Assembly: GCA_944989445.1 (NCBI GenBank)
Contig: CALYLW010000180.1
Span: forward strand, 1,504,798-1,568,797
Source: Ampullaceana balthica
Taxonomy: Eukaryota; Mollusca; Gastropoda; Lymnaeidae
DNA length: 64,000 bases
Reading direction: 5' to 3'
Shown here: positions 27,801 through 33,679 of the stretch, piece after piece
How positions within the stretch are numbered: position 1 is the stretch's first letter
How the letters are laid out: each line of letters begins with the position of its first letter
Notes under the pieces: model-generated
What the model saw: only the letters and a program-made list of their open reading frames with translations
The model's database searches: none
Told to the model about the DNA's origin: nothing
Made by a program: the position numbers and the translations under genes

Positions 27801-29483
27801 GTCTTCACCTGAAATGAAAAAATGTAGAAACTTCAGTGAAAGGCTGAAGAGACCCTCTATAATCTGGTGTTCCTCATCGTTGAGTCGCAAAAGTTATTCA
27901 AGGTCCTACAACTCCGAAAGTGAATACAAAACATCGGAGAAAAATAAAGGAGTCACCTACCTTGGCTTATCATCACTGGAAGTGCCATGCATGATTTCAT
28001 AAATTGAGTTACTAAGGAAAAGAAAATCACCCAGTAGAGATCTTTCACTATATGAGCCACTATTTTGAAGTATAACTGCCAGAATTTAGTTAATACCTGG
28101 TACACATTTTACTTGCCACCAATAAACTTCGGAATTACCTTTTTCTTCAGCAACAGAAACAACTAACTGACACTTACTTCTTCTCTTTTCTTGAGGATGA
28201 AGATTTTTCATTCTTTCCTTCTTCCTGAATATCCGAAAACATCATATGAAGTAATCAGGAACACAGCGCAACAGGGTTTTTGGGGAGGGGACAGAAAGAA
28301 ATAACCGAAGAATTTTGCATTAATATATTTTATAGCATTTACTGTTCACTGGATTAACAAACATGTCCTTGGTCTTATTGACTACTGACTGCATGGAAAA
28401 AAAAAGGTTATTTATTGGATAATATTACAAAGTACACTAGCATCCTGTAAAATTACTGGAAGATGTCACTCAAAAGACAAGTTATTGTTTCATGGCACTG
28501 GATTTCAAAAGAGAGAAAACCAATTTTCTGAATGCAGGGGAAACTCTGATTACGCTAGTGGGGGGGGGCTTGTGTAGTCCTGAAATAGTGGAGATTTAAA
28601 ATACAAATTAGGTTATCAACCATTGGATAACTCATTGACTGTGTTTTTTGGGGGGATTACAAAAATGCATAGGTATTTAATATTAACTGAAGTGGAACAC
28701 AATAATAATTAGTAACTTCATATCAAATACTTTTAACCGTCTAAAATATTTAGGCTCTAATTGTAAAAAAATTAAAATTGAATTTTATAAAAAATTCATT
28801 TAGTGATGGCAAAGTTTCAATGAAATTTATACTTCTTTATTTTTAAATGACCATATTTTAAATTTGAAACTTTGAAATATTTAAAAAAAAATATCAAGTC
28901 AAAAAATTATAATTACGATGCAGCATTGTTTTTAACCAATCTGGATGTCAAGTATGATAAAACCGGTCAGTTTTTAAAAAAACCTCCCCTTTTCCTATTC
29001 ATTCCTACTTTTAGAACTGTTGATCAATTTAATTCATGCCAACAGTGAAGAGTTTACCAAAAAACATCCCCATTATGACATACCATCCTGCAGTTGGTAA
29101 CAACAGACACTGTTCTGATTGTAACCAAATTATGAAATAAAATTAAATATACTAAGATTTCATTTTATATAATTATAAAAGAAAGTTAAACACTTGCATT
29201 CAATGTATGAGTTAAGTGAAGAAACAGGGTGCAAATTAATCAAAAAGTTCAAATAAATCATTCAAAGTATATTATATATATACAAATATTTAAGCAAATA
29301 AAAGTAAGTTGATGAATATCAGGCTTTAAAATAAACTTGGAACTATTATGTATACCTGTATTTCATTACATAAAAAATTTAAAGTTGAAAATTAGATTAA
29401 GAAAAGAAGAAATAAATCCTGCAACATACTTCTTTTCTATATGGAGCTTCCAACATAGCTTCAACGTCAAGTTCATCAGCCAT
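721..29483 (-). CDS. RBM39: RBM39 / CAPER-alpha, SR-like splicing factor (whole CDS, 13 coding exons)
   Basis: Nuclear RNA-binding splicing factor and transcriptional coactivator of the U2AF65/PUF60 family. Coding exons in transcript order: 29483-29430, 28224-28178, 26598-26548, 16534-16301, 11015-10986, 10658-10629, 10028-9917, 9645-9352, 8774-8709, 4576-4363, 4155-3927, 3632-3448, 872-721. They sum to 1,698 nt (565 aa plus stop) and phases agree at all 12 junctions; human RBM39 is about 530 aa. Order of domains: MADELDVEAMLEAPYRKE start, RS region (about 34-128), RRM1 (about 162-236, RNP1 KGICYVEF), RRM2 (about 260-336, RNP2 LYVGSL, RNP1 LGFGFISF), linker, UHM (about 440-530). The start matches the vertebrate N-terminus closely. 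Introns carry most of the transposons in this half of the window. Splicing junctions are read by eye, not from transcripts. Confidence 0.95.
1216..2290 (+). mobile_element. Decayed piggyBac-like DNA transposon
   Basis: Flanked by TTAA at 1212-1215 and 2291-2294, the piggyBac target. The left end (CTCATTCGCTACTAATGCG) is weakly mirrored at the right. Internal reading frames around 1700-1980, broken by stops and shifts, read DYFKLFMNSAIIEFLIAE, TNRYAE and WKEATNEDIYKFLYINIMF, which fits the N-terminal DDE_Tnp_1_7 domain of piggyBac transposases. Most of the catalytic domain is missing. Lies in RBM39 intron 12. Confidence 0.72.
2739..2933. mobile_element. 195-bp hAT MITE with 8-bp TSD
   Basis: Begins CAGGGCCGTCTTA and ends with its imperfect inverse TAAAGACGGCTCTG. 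Flanked by perfect CGTGTTTG duplications at 2731-2738 and 2934-2941, the 8-bp target duplication typical of hAT. No transposase. Confidence 0.92.
2942..3447. other. RBM39 intron 12, no recognised content
   Basis: AT-rich intron between the hAT MITE and coding exon 12. The 128-aa minus-strand ORF here has no motif I recognise and is treated as chance. Confidence 0.5.
3448..3632 (-). CDS. RBM39: RBM39 coding exon 12 (UHM core)
   Basis: 185 nt, acceptor TTTTCAG, donor GTAAGT. Encodes WDQEVRDDVIDECNKHGG, VYVKCPSI and NALHGRFYA: the U2AF-homology-motif core that binds ULM tryptophans in U2AF65 and SF3B1. The usual R-X-F loop reads R512-F-Y514. Confidence 0.93.
3927..4155 (-). CDS. RBM39: RBM39 coding exon 11 (linker and UHM start)
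   Basis: 229 nt, acceptor GAACAG, donor GTAAGT. Encodes an Ala/Pro-rich linker (FQIPHYAANALNNLTHAAG...) and the first UHM strand TQCFMLSNMFEPA. Confidence 0.92.
4363..4576 (-). CDS. RBM39: RBM39 coding exon 10 (end of RRM2)
   Basis: 214 nt, acceptor AATTTCAG, donor GTATTT. Encodes FANADDAKKALDQLNGFELA, then GRPMKVGHVTERT, and the conserved linker GIDLGATGRLQLMAKLAEG. Confidence 0.94.
4953..5450 (+). pseudogene. gag capsid-like ORF of the retroelement
   Basis: 165 codons resembling the Retrotrans_gag capsid domain: FFKRLSYKDNGAEQF, WILGALEGRARQDIL, FYRRQQGLGESVEDYAANL, MLKSAFVQGLQP. A one-base shift near 5410 moves the conserved continuation (FDEVRREAQRWM) into the frame of the next ORF. No slippery heptamer is seen there, so this reads as decay, not programmed frameshifting. 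No obvious 5' part or promoter precedes it. Confidence 0.75.
5411..6835 (+). pseudogene. Nucleocapsid–protease–integrase-tail fusion ORF
   Basis: Frame is open from about 5411 (first Met 5447) to the stop at 6835. Order: end of capsid; Gln/Pro-rich linker; CX2CX4HX4C zinc knuckle CMWCSRKGHLEDEC (about 5737-5778); retropepsin core ALIDTGSDVSTI (about 5962); LLGMNVLKRW; a basic stretch; then VGNFVYLRNGVQGQNKF and YKVQPLAGG, which resemble the integrase C-terminal (GPY/F-like) module. Normally about 900 residues of RT, RNase H and integrase separate protease from this tail, so the ORF appears to be an in-frame deletion product. Confidence 0.7.
7719..8673. mobile_element. 955-bp TTAA-type non-autonomous transposon, copy 1
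   Basis: Ends GGTTGTTAAGACGCTGG and CGTTAACAACC form terminal inverted repeats. Flanks are CTAA (7715-7718, one change) and TTAA (8674-8677). A second copy lies at 46207-47147. TTAA duplications suggest piggyBac or Kolobok mobilisation; no transposase is present. It lies just 35 bp past the donor of RBM39 exon 9. Confidence 0.8.
8709..8774 (-). CDS. RBM39: RBM39 coding exon 9 (RRM2 RNP1 exon)
   Basis: 66 nt, phase 0 at both ends, acceptor ATTTTTCAG, donor GTAAGA. Encodes IIDIKIMRDHETQRSLGFGF then IS, joining exon 8 (FGK) to exon 10 (FANADD) to complete RRM2. Position, length and frame match the vertebrate IESIQLMMDSETGRSKGYGF segment. Divergence is higher than in the flanking exons, and the RNP1 start residue is Leu rather than Lys/Arg. 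No better candidate was seen between 4580 and 9340. The TTAA-flanked element ends 35 bp from the donor. Confidence 0.82.
8775..9351. other. RBM39 intron 8, no recognised content
   Basis: AT-rich single-copy-looking intron. I searched it for an alternative RRM2 RNP1 exon and found none. Confidence 0.5.
9352..9645 (-). CDS. RBM39: RBM39 coding exon 8 (rest of RRM1, start of RRM2)
   Basis: 294 nt in phase 0. Encodes VRDVRLITDN through RNP1 KGICYVEF, the SQAEKNRAQ linker, RRM2 RNP2 (LYVGSL) and helix TEDMLRGIFEPFGK. Donor GTTAGG. This is the most conserved piece of the gene. Confidence 0.96.
9917..10028 (-). CDS. RBM39: RBM39 coding exon 7 (start of RRM1)
   Basis: 112 nt, acceptor TTGACAG, donor GTAAAT. 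Encodes EPELTPEERDVRTVFCMQL followed by SARIRPRDLEEFFSSVGK: the highly conserved lead into RRM1, with RNP2 TVFCMQL and helix 1. Confidence 0.93.
10225..10622 (-). repeat. Dispersed repeat, copy 1 (TTTTTAAATCYYTTATATTAAC family)
   Basis: Read on the minus strand it starts TTTTTAAATCTCTTATATTA and contains AGCTGAAATTTGGCACACGG and ATCAAAATTTCAGATCGATC, both shared with copies near 21530 and 44330. The far end has a CCCGT/ACGGG hairpin near 10278-10293. Class not identified; a Helitron-like end is possible but no clear CTRR terminus was seen. Confidence 0.6.
10629..10658 (-). CDS. RBM39: RBM39 coding exon 6 (30-nt microexon)
   Basis: 30 nt, acceptor ATTTCAG, donor GTAAAG. Encodes VDPPRIERQ; with exon 7 it yields the conserved lead-in REPELTPEERD. 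A dispersed repeat begins about 10 nt past the donor. Confidence 0.78.
10986..11015 (-). CDS. RBM39: RBM39 coding exon 5 (30-nt microexon)
   Basis: 30 nt, acceptor TTCCAG, donor GTACAC. Encodes KSLPETEPK with split codons. Supported mainly by exact phase agreement with exons 4 and 6 and by position in the linker before RRM1. Confidence 0.75.
11016..12786. other. RBM39 intron 4, proximal AT-rich part
   Basis: No coding exon, TIR or known repeat recognised. A 102-aa minus-strand ORF at 12491-12799 has several Cys residues but no family I recognise. Confidence 0.4.
12787..14010. repeat. Region bracketed by short degenerate tandem repeats
   Basis: 12810-12905 has two copies of an AAAATCCTACCA unit and three of GACAAGTAAAA. 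13890-14005 has at least five degenerate TTTATCCGACC units at about 20-bp spacing. The two clusters could be subterminal repeats of one transposon (TCTGG at both ends), but no target duplication was found. Confidence 0.4.
14183..16081 (-). mobile_element. Pogo-like TA-flanked element E1 (inverted relative to E2)
   Basis: Ends CAGTGGGTCCCACTTAACTC and GCTTAAGCGGGTCCCATTG are inverted repeats, flanked by TA at 14181-14182 and 16082-16083, as in Tc1/mariner-pogo elements. No transposase. Its sequence from 14183 to about 14620 is close to the reverse complement of 19975-20390 in E2. Lies in RBM39 intron 4, ending 220 bp from the RS exon. Confidence 0.88.
16301..16534 (-). CDS. RBM39: RBM39 coding exon 4 (main RS exon)
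   Basis: 234 nt, acceptor GTTTAG, donor GTTTGT. Encodes the long RS/RD/RE repeat region ending RRRSKSPIR, which drives nuclear-speckle localisation and SR-protein contacts in this family. The exon sits between inverted pogo-like transposons at 14183-16081 and 18995-20390. On the plus strand it produces an Arg/Leu-rich shadow ORF, which is not a gene. Confidence 0.92.
17290..18382 (+). pseudogene. Broken hAT transposase, split by retroposon
   Basis: Upstream pieces read DLASGQLKYFPNLKIHPENS and SLEEIYKEFVAATRENFKDR, typical of vertebrate-type hAT/ZBED-like transposases. After the nested insertion the frame resumes YACEELFLALN, then TRNRLTDNLSAARVALKLTK, the C-terminal dimerisation segment. 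The catalytic core between them is shortened and there are in-frame stops. Confidence 0.75.
17692..18207 (-). mobile_element. 516-bp LINE/SINE-type retroposon inserted in hAT
   Basis: Flanked by perfect 12-bp duplications TATGCGTGTGAA (17680-17691, 18208-18219), typical of target-primed reverse transcription. A (TATTAA)n tract next to the left duplication suggests its 3' tail, so it reads on the minus strand. GC-rich against its host. The family was not identified. A 66-aa ORF (18207-18007) has no recognised domain. Confidence 0.8.
18995..20390 (+). mobile_element. Pogo-like TA-flanked element E2
   Basis: Ends CAGTGGGACCCGCTTAACTC and GTTAAGTGTGCCCCACTG, TA flanks at 18993-18994 and 20391-20392. 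No transposase. Its distal 400 bp pair with E1 in reverse complement. Contains a core (AAGGTTGTTAAGAC at 19200; GTGATGACGTGTAT at about 19694) shared with the TTAA-type elements. Confidence 0.88.
20424..22786 (+). mobile_element. Pogo-like TA-flanked element E3
   Basis: 2,363 bp with ends CAGTCGAAACCGGTTAAG and TTAAGTGGGTTCGACTG and TA flanks. Internal blocks: a G-rich segment (21,340-21,520), the dispersed repeat from about 21,528, four spaced copies of a GTGCGTATTATATTGAACA motif (21,790-21,960), and the reverse complement of the TTAA-element 3' half (about 22,215-22,440). A composite, non-coding element. Confidence 0.88.
21528..22020 (+). repeat. Dispersed repeat, copy 2, inside E3
   Basis: Starts TTTTTAAATCCTTTATATTA followed by ACTCGTGG, includes TTGATCGATTTTTAACCCAC and ATCAAAATTTCAGATCGATC. 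Same family as 10225-10622 (minus) and about 44330-44780 (plus). Confidence 0.65.
22787..23262. other. AT-rich intron spacer
   Basis: RBM39 intron 3 sequence between E3 and E4. Nothing recognised. Confidence 0.5.
23263..25123 (+). mobile_element. Pogo-like TA-flanked element E4
   Basis: Ends CAGTCGAAACCGGTTAAG and GATAAGTGGGTTCGACTG with TA flanks (23261-23262, 25124-25125). Shares ends with E3 and E6. Internal tandem array at 24401-24935. No transposase ORF. Confidence 0.88.
24401..24935 (+). repeat. Tandem array of ~139-bp units with CRE palindromes
   Basis: About four units, each starting near GTGGGCTGTGATGTCACCAG or GCGGGCTGTGACGTCACC (24401, 24541, 24679, 24819). Units 2-4 contain a perfect TGACGTCA; unit 1 has TGATGTCA. 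The last unit diverges after the CRE. E6 holds one unit at about 56810. Confidence 0.8.
25158..26383 (-). mobile_element. hAT-like transposon with 8-bp TSD
   Basis: Ends AGGCCTGCCAACCTGCC and GGAGGGTTGGCAGGCCT, with perfect GATATTGC duplications at 25150-25157 and 26384-26391. A 69-aa minus-strand ORF (26041-25832, MDTFVRNAAKNGFPVTELQ) may be the transposase N-terminus; the rest is missing. Confidence 0.85.
26548..26598 (-). CDS. RBM39: RBM39 coding exon 3 (RS region)
   Basis: 51 nt between CTTGCAG and GTAGTT. Encodes KKRSRSKSQERSKGHK plus split codons, an Arg/Ser-rich segment. Phase 1+48+2. Confidence 0.85.
26599..28177. other. RBM39 intron 2, transposon-free
   Basis: About 1.6 kb in which I recognise no transposon, unlike intron 3. 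It contains the candidate cassette exon at 27961-28011 and a second acceptor-like tract on the minus strand (TTTTTTCATTTCAG near 27812). Retained non-repetitive sequence here may be regulatory. Confidence 0.4.
27961..28011 (-). other. RBM39: Candidate 51-nt in-frame cassette exon of RBM39
   Basis: Lies in intron 2 between coding exons 2 and 3. It has a pyrimidine-rich acceptor (TTTTCCTTAG) and a strong donor (CCAAG then GTAGGTG). It is 51 nt with phase 1+48+2, matching both neighbours, and contains no stop, so inclusion would add 17 residues (NSIYEIMHGTSSDDKPR-like) before the RS region. The constitutive join without it also keeps frame. I know of no vertebrate RBM39 peptide like it, so this is a prediction from splice sites and phase only. 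Confidence 0.4.
28178..28224 (-). CDS. RBM39: RBM39 coding exon 2
   Basis: 47 nt, acceptor ATTCAG, donor GTAAGTG. Encodes EEGKNEKSSSSRKEKK, a charged Ser/Lys stretch that opens the RS region. It enters in phase 0 and leaves with two bases of a lysine codon. Confidence 0.85.
28225..29429. other. RBM39 intron 1, no recognised content
   Basis: AT-rich; a poly-G run at 28560-28568. No TIRs, exons or repeats recognised. Confidence 0.5.
29430..29483 (-). CDS. RBM39: RBM39 coding exon 1
   Basis: Encodes MADELDVEAMLEAPYRKE (18 codons), close to the vertebrate MADDIDIEAMLEAPY start. It ends in phase 0 at a GTATGT donor. The 5' UTR part of the exon begins at 29504 after a poly-T tract and CAG acceptor, so an upstream non-coding exon is expected. 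Confidence 0.93.
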
Positions 29484-29650
29484 AATTAAAGTCTTTGAAG
29501 ACTCCTGAAAAAAAATAGTAATAGAAGCCTATTTCTCTGTTTGGTAATACATTTTTCTCAGCTGAATCTAAATTACTGTGCTGTAAGATTATTTGAACAA
29601 TATTAACATGAATTTAATATAAGTTAATACTCCTAGTCCATAAACTAGAA

Positions 29651-29881
29651 CAGCGGTTCCAGACCTGTCACCTGTGGGTCGCGACCCCTAAGGGGATCAC
29701 AATGGGTTTTGTGGGGGTCGCCAACTGTTGACTAAAAAATATTCACTACAATCTATAATGCTAATTTGCTATATTTTGTAAAGACGTTATTAAAAATGAC
29801 TTATTTAAATTTCATCTGTGTTGCTGGTCTCATGGCTTTTATAAAAAGGGGTCGCCATTCAAAAAAGGTTGGGAACCACTG
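29651..29881. mobile_element. 231-bp hAT MITE with 8-bp TSD
   Basis: Begins CAGCGGTTCCAGACCTG and ends GGTTGGGAACCACTG, the common hAT GGTTCCCAACC end. Perfect AACTAGAA duplications at 29643-29650 and 29882-29889. Located just upstream of RBM39 exon 1. Confidence 0.92.
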
Positions 29882-30250
29882 AACTAGAAGTTAAAAGATA
29901 ATATAATGCAGTAATACAAAATTTATTATGTACACTAATTACATTAGTGAGACAAGGCTTATAATGTTTATCTAAACTCTGGTATCTCTTTACAAATTAA
30001 AACTATTTTTTTTAAAATAATATTTGCATACATTTTAAAAATAAAATATCTAAGTATATTGAGTTTTTACATGACAGCATTGAAGCAAATTTTTGCATGA
30101 AGTAATCAGCAATGTTTAATTTAATCCCTAAGACCATCTTTTATGAATGAAATTCTAGTCTAGTTGTAAAGGAGCCATATTGAGTTTAAATGAATGGTTG
30201 CCAATAACTAAGTCCGCACACAGTTCATTGTGGTAGTCGGACCCCTTTAA

Positions 30251-30543
30251 GTCTTATCTTATCTTATCTATACAGACGCTCCTTCTATGCAGAAGATAGT
30301 TGCGTCCACAGACCATGACAGATGATCTGTTGGCAAGTGATGCAGCGTTCACATGCCACGGCTTTGTGGGTTCCACGCATTACCCAGCCGCCTAACTACA
30401 TGTAGTGTTAGGTACCCATTCGGAGCGGGGTGACTCAGGGACGCCCTAGGCCCCGGGAACAAACCCTTGCCTTCACACTGATTCGAACCCGTGACCATCG
30501 GTACGACAGTCCAGTGCGCTGCCACTCGACCACCGCGTCCCCC
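30251..30543 (-). mobile_element. tRNA-derived SINE, copy 1
   Basis: On the minus strand: A-box region GGTGGTCGAGTGGCAGC, B-box GGTCACGGGTTCGAATC, a unique body (AATGGGTACCTAACACTA, GCATCACTTGCCAAC), and an (AGATA)n tail. Related copies at 34651-36000 and 45656-45930. Not a functional tRNA: the acceptor stem and anticodon arm do not fold. Confidence 0.88.
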
Positions 30544-31100
30544 ACGCGTCGAACTCAAAGGGAACCGAAATTCGACTGACAACACTCTTCGAGTTAGGGA
30601 AATTGCCTTAGGCGCAGATTAATCAAGGACAATGTGGGGGGAGGAGAGAGAGAGACTTGACAGGAAAGAGAGGTGGTTTCTGATGTTTCATATGAAAGGA
30701 AGCCAACTTGCTTTGAGTTGACATACCGACACAAGCCCGTGAGAGGAGACACCTTCCCTCCCCCACTTTACTCCCTATATGCCAATATAGTGGGATGGGG
30801 GAAGTAAGATTTTCTTTTTAAAAAGAGTCACAGCATGCAGCAAAGGGACACGAATTAGTTACTCCTTTTTCTTGTCTTTGTCATTTTTGGTACTTGCAAG
30901 AGTCGCTTAATCCCTTGTGGAATTCACTAAGATAATAACTTGCGCACATTTACGTGGCTTTACGGAACACGTGTTCTGAAATGTCACCCCAGAATAATAA
31001 CCCAAACGCCTTGGAAAATTCGACTAAGGGAGGTTGGAAGCCAAAAATCTTCAAGTTAAGGAGATCTAAAATACATTAGGCTTATGGAATTTGGCCGGGA
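30544..31100 (-). repeat. Decayed fragment of pogo-like element interior
   Basis: Contains GAACTCAAAGGGA, TATGAAAGGAAGCCAACTTG and CTCCCCCACTTTAC blocks that match, diverged, the G-rich interior of E3 (about 21,330-21,500). An E4-like block (ATGAATGGTTGCCAATAAC) lies on the other side of the SINE at about 30,190, so the SINE probably inserted into an older copy. Confidence 0.55.
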
Positions 31101-31104
31101 CCTA

Positions 31105-31243
31105 ACAATTAATTCGATATAATATAGGGAGGTTTTCGACTTAGCAAAGCCAATAGTTTAGCTAGGTATACTCACGCCGCAGTATACCTAGCTAAACTAT
31201 TGGCTTCGCTAAGTCGAAAACCTCCCTATATCGAATTAATTGT
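31105..31243. repeat. Long near-perfect hairpin (arms 67 and 62 bp, 10-nt loop)
   Basis: Arms 31105-31171 and 31182-31243 are reverse complements except for one 5-nt insertion in the left arm and one A/G difference; loop TCACGCCGCA. Arm core: CCAATAGTTTAGCTAGGTAT. No target duplication or coding potential seen. Confidence 0.9.
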
Positions 31244-31737
31244 ACTGCGGCGGCATACACAGGCCAAGACGATGGTTAGCTGGGTGTACCACTGCTGTGG
31301 CTGTGTACCTAAAAATTAGTAAAGAAACGTGACTCCTCACTCAGATAACCCATTCCAAATCCGAATTCTGAATGGGAAGAATGAAAATGTGTGTTTATTC
31401 TCATATACGGAATAAGAGAAGTGTTTTTTTTCTCCCTATGTTTATCTATCTGATGGTTGCAATTGTATTAGTATTTATTAGATAATCTGATATCTGAATT
31501 ATCTGGTAGTGGTAGTCCTATTTTTTTAATTTCAAAAACAAGTCAAAGTTAATTTATTAATTGCTCACTGTTGTCTGAAATCAAATAATAAATTAAATTG
31601 ACGTCAAAGTACCTTATATTGATAGTGTTATTGTAACTGAATTATTAATGATTGTGACTACATTAAAATTTTCACACCTGCAAATAAATATATTTAAAAT
31701 TATGTTGTAGGTTTCCTATCCAATTTGTGTGGGTACC

Positions 31738-31776
31738 AAGATGGCGTAAGAAAACGTCTTCGGATCTGAACTTCCG
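31738..31776. promoter_or_regulatory. ATGGCG (YY1-like) and ETS-like motifs between the genes
   Basis: AAGATGGCG at 31738-31746 resembles the YY1 element, and ACTTCCG at 31770-31776 resembles an ETS site. Another AAAATGGCGAC lies at 32197-32207. Such pairs are common near housekeeping starts. They lie between divergently transcribed RBM39 and USP10. GTAAGA at 31746 on the plus strand could also be a splice donor of a non-coding USP10 exon. Function is inferred. Confidence 0.35.
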
Positions 31777-32291
31777 TTTGCTTCATATAGCCAGATTTTT
31801 CAAGGAAATAATTATTTTTTTATCTAATAAACTTAGAACAACAATAAATAATTGTATTATAAAAACTAATATAATAAAATAAAATAAAATATGATTTTAA
31901 TTCTATAAAAAAATTGACCAAACGATACTATTATGAAACTGTTCGAAAGAGATCAATTATCTGCGGCTGACAGTTTATTCATATAAAATAAAGTAGCCTT
32001 TCATGTTTCAGTCTTTTTAAAATTGTAAAACATAGCAAATTTAAACAATATATTCTATGATTGAATCGTTTTTTAAATATATTGTTATTTATCACAAAAG
32101 TTGAGCGATTAATTTAATAACGATTCCTTTTTCACCACTACCTCATGTTTTTTGTTTCCAGATGGTAAAATTCTGGCTATACATGTGTTGCACAGGAAAA
32201 TGGCGACATAGACACATTTTAAAGCTATCAGTGTTTGGTTCAAAATTTGTTGCTCTATGAGAAAGATGATTTAAGTTCTGCAACTGGTAAA

Positions 32292-32309
32292 ATGGCAAAC
32301 GAATACACG
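32292..32309 (+). CDS. USP10: Candidate USP10 coding exon 1 (MANEYT)
   Basis: AAAATGG start context and six codons MANEYT ending in phase 0 at a GTATAT donor, compatible with the phase-0 start of exon 2 at 45209. The intron would be 12.9 kb. No alternative in-frame start was found near exon 2. Very short, so support is weak. Confidence 0.4.
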
Positions 32310-32604
32310 GTATATACTTAGTTAATTGTTAACTAATAATATATCTGATGCATTTAAATGTTATCAGCTTGCTGACGGGAAGTCAATCAATCAAAATTTT
32401 CCTGTCCTAACTCTAACTTATACTTATAGTACTTATACTATACTATATAACTATACTATACTAACTAATAATTAATGATAATAATGACTAATGAGTCTAA
32501 TGACTAATGTCATGAGCCTAATACCTAATAATAAAGCCTAAATTTAATGCTTAATCAAAATTTTCGTGTCCTAATGCCTAATACTTAATACTAATAAGGC
32601 CGAT

Positions 32605-32685
32605 GGTAGACACCGCATAACGCGCGGTGCCCACTCAGTTGGGTGGACACCGCGTAACGCGCGGTGCCCACTCAGTTGGGTGGAT
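32605..32685. repeat. Two 37-bp tandem units with GC hairpin
   Basis: Units share GACACCGCRTAACGCGCGGT then GCCCACTCAGTTG. Each can fold ACCGCG against CGCGGT. A related CCGCGCATTGCGCGG hairpin occurs at about 40,444 in inverted orientation, and TTGCGCGGTGCCCAGTCTGG at 33,578. Confidence 0.7.
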
Positions 32686-32734
32686 GACACGCAATACACA
32701 GTCTGGGTAATTTCTTATTTCAGCGCAATTTATT

Positions 32735-33119
32735 TTTGTATAGCAAAAAAAATAAGTAACTTACTTTTACTAATTTAAATACATTCATTAAGTAATAAAA
32801 TAAGTATTTAATGGTTAAATATTAGTTTTCCATGTGTTTTGATGAGTTTAAATTACTTTAAAGGGGGTTTTAACTATAAAAACTGGTTTTAAAGTCAGAC
32901 TTCTACGAAAATCGTTTTTTGTTGATATTTTTAACCACATTTGGCCAGATAATTTCATTTCTTTCACGGCCTCAGACCAAACTAAATTTTCATGTTAGTA
33001 GTAAGGTAAATACTAATGAGATTCAGAGGCGTCACCTGAAGGTAAAGTCATTTACGATTAAGTATTCCCGAGCCCCCCCACCCCTCATTAATTAAATAAA
33101 ATTAGTACTTGGGAAATAA
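32735..33119. other. USP10 intron 1 spacer
   Basis: AT-rich. Its start (AATTTCTTATTTCAGCGCAA at about 32,709) is repeated in reverse complement at about 39,899; nothing else recognised. Confidence 0.4.
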
Positions 33120-33516
33120 GCCTGTTCAAGGTAAGTTTTAAAAAATATTGGCTAATAATAGATAGATATCTTTTGTAATGTATTTCTCGTAAATGTTTAT
33201 TGACAATGTTAATGGTTGTAAAATAATGACACGTAAAGGGGGGGGGGTCCGTACATAGATGACGTCAAGTACCTAGGGGGACGGGGTTCACACATTTGTG
33301 AAGAAAAGGAGTGGGGGGTGTTTAAGCCTATTCAGGGTAAGTTTTTTAAAAATGTTTGATGATGACAAACGTATATCATTTGTAATGTATTTCTTCTAAA
33401 TGTTTGACAATTTTAATGGTTGTTCAATAATGAAACTTAGGGGCCGAACATAAATGACGTCAAGTACCTAGGGGGAGGGGGTTCACACATTTGTGACGAC
33501 GGGGGAGGTGTTTAAG
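33120..33516. repeat. Two diverged ~200-bp tandem units
   Basis: Each unit runs from GGTAAGTTTT through TTGTAATGTATTTCT and ATGACGTCAAGTACCTAGGG to GGTTCACACATTTGTG. The second starts about 206 bp after the first. The ATGACGTCA...GGGGG block resembles an end of the GGGGCTGTCC MITE family. Confidence 0.7.
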
Positions 33517-33528
33517 AACAGTGACGTC

Positions 33529-33671
33529 CAGGGCCGGCCTTAGCAATTGCGGGGCTCTTGGCGGCTTAGTATGCGGATTGCGCGGTGCCCAGTCTGGGTA
33601 GGTATAAGGAATTAATAAGTGTGGGGCCCATTGCGGCCGCATAGGTTTGCAGTGGACTAAGACCGGCCGTG
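33529..33671. mobile_element. 143-bp hAT MITE with 8-bp TSD
   Basis: Ends CAGGGCCGGCCTTAG and CTAAGACCGGCCGTG are inverted repeats; perfect GTGACGTC duplications at 33521-33528 and 33672-33679. Inserted at the end of the 200-bp tandem repeat. Confidence 0.92.
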
Positions 33672-33679
33672 GTGACGTC

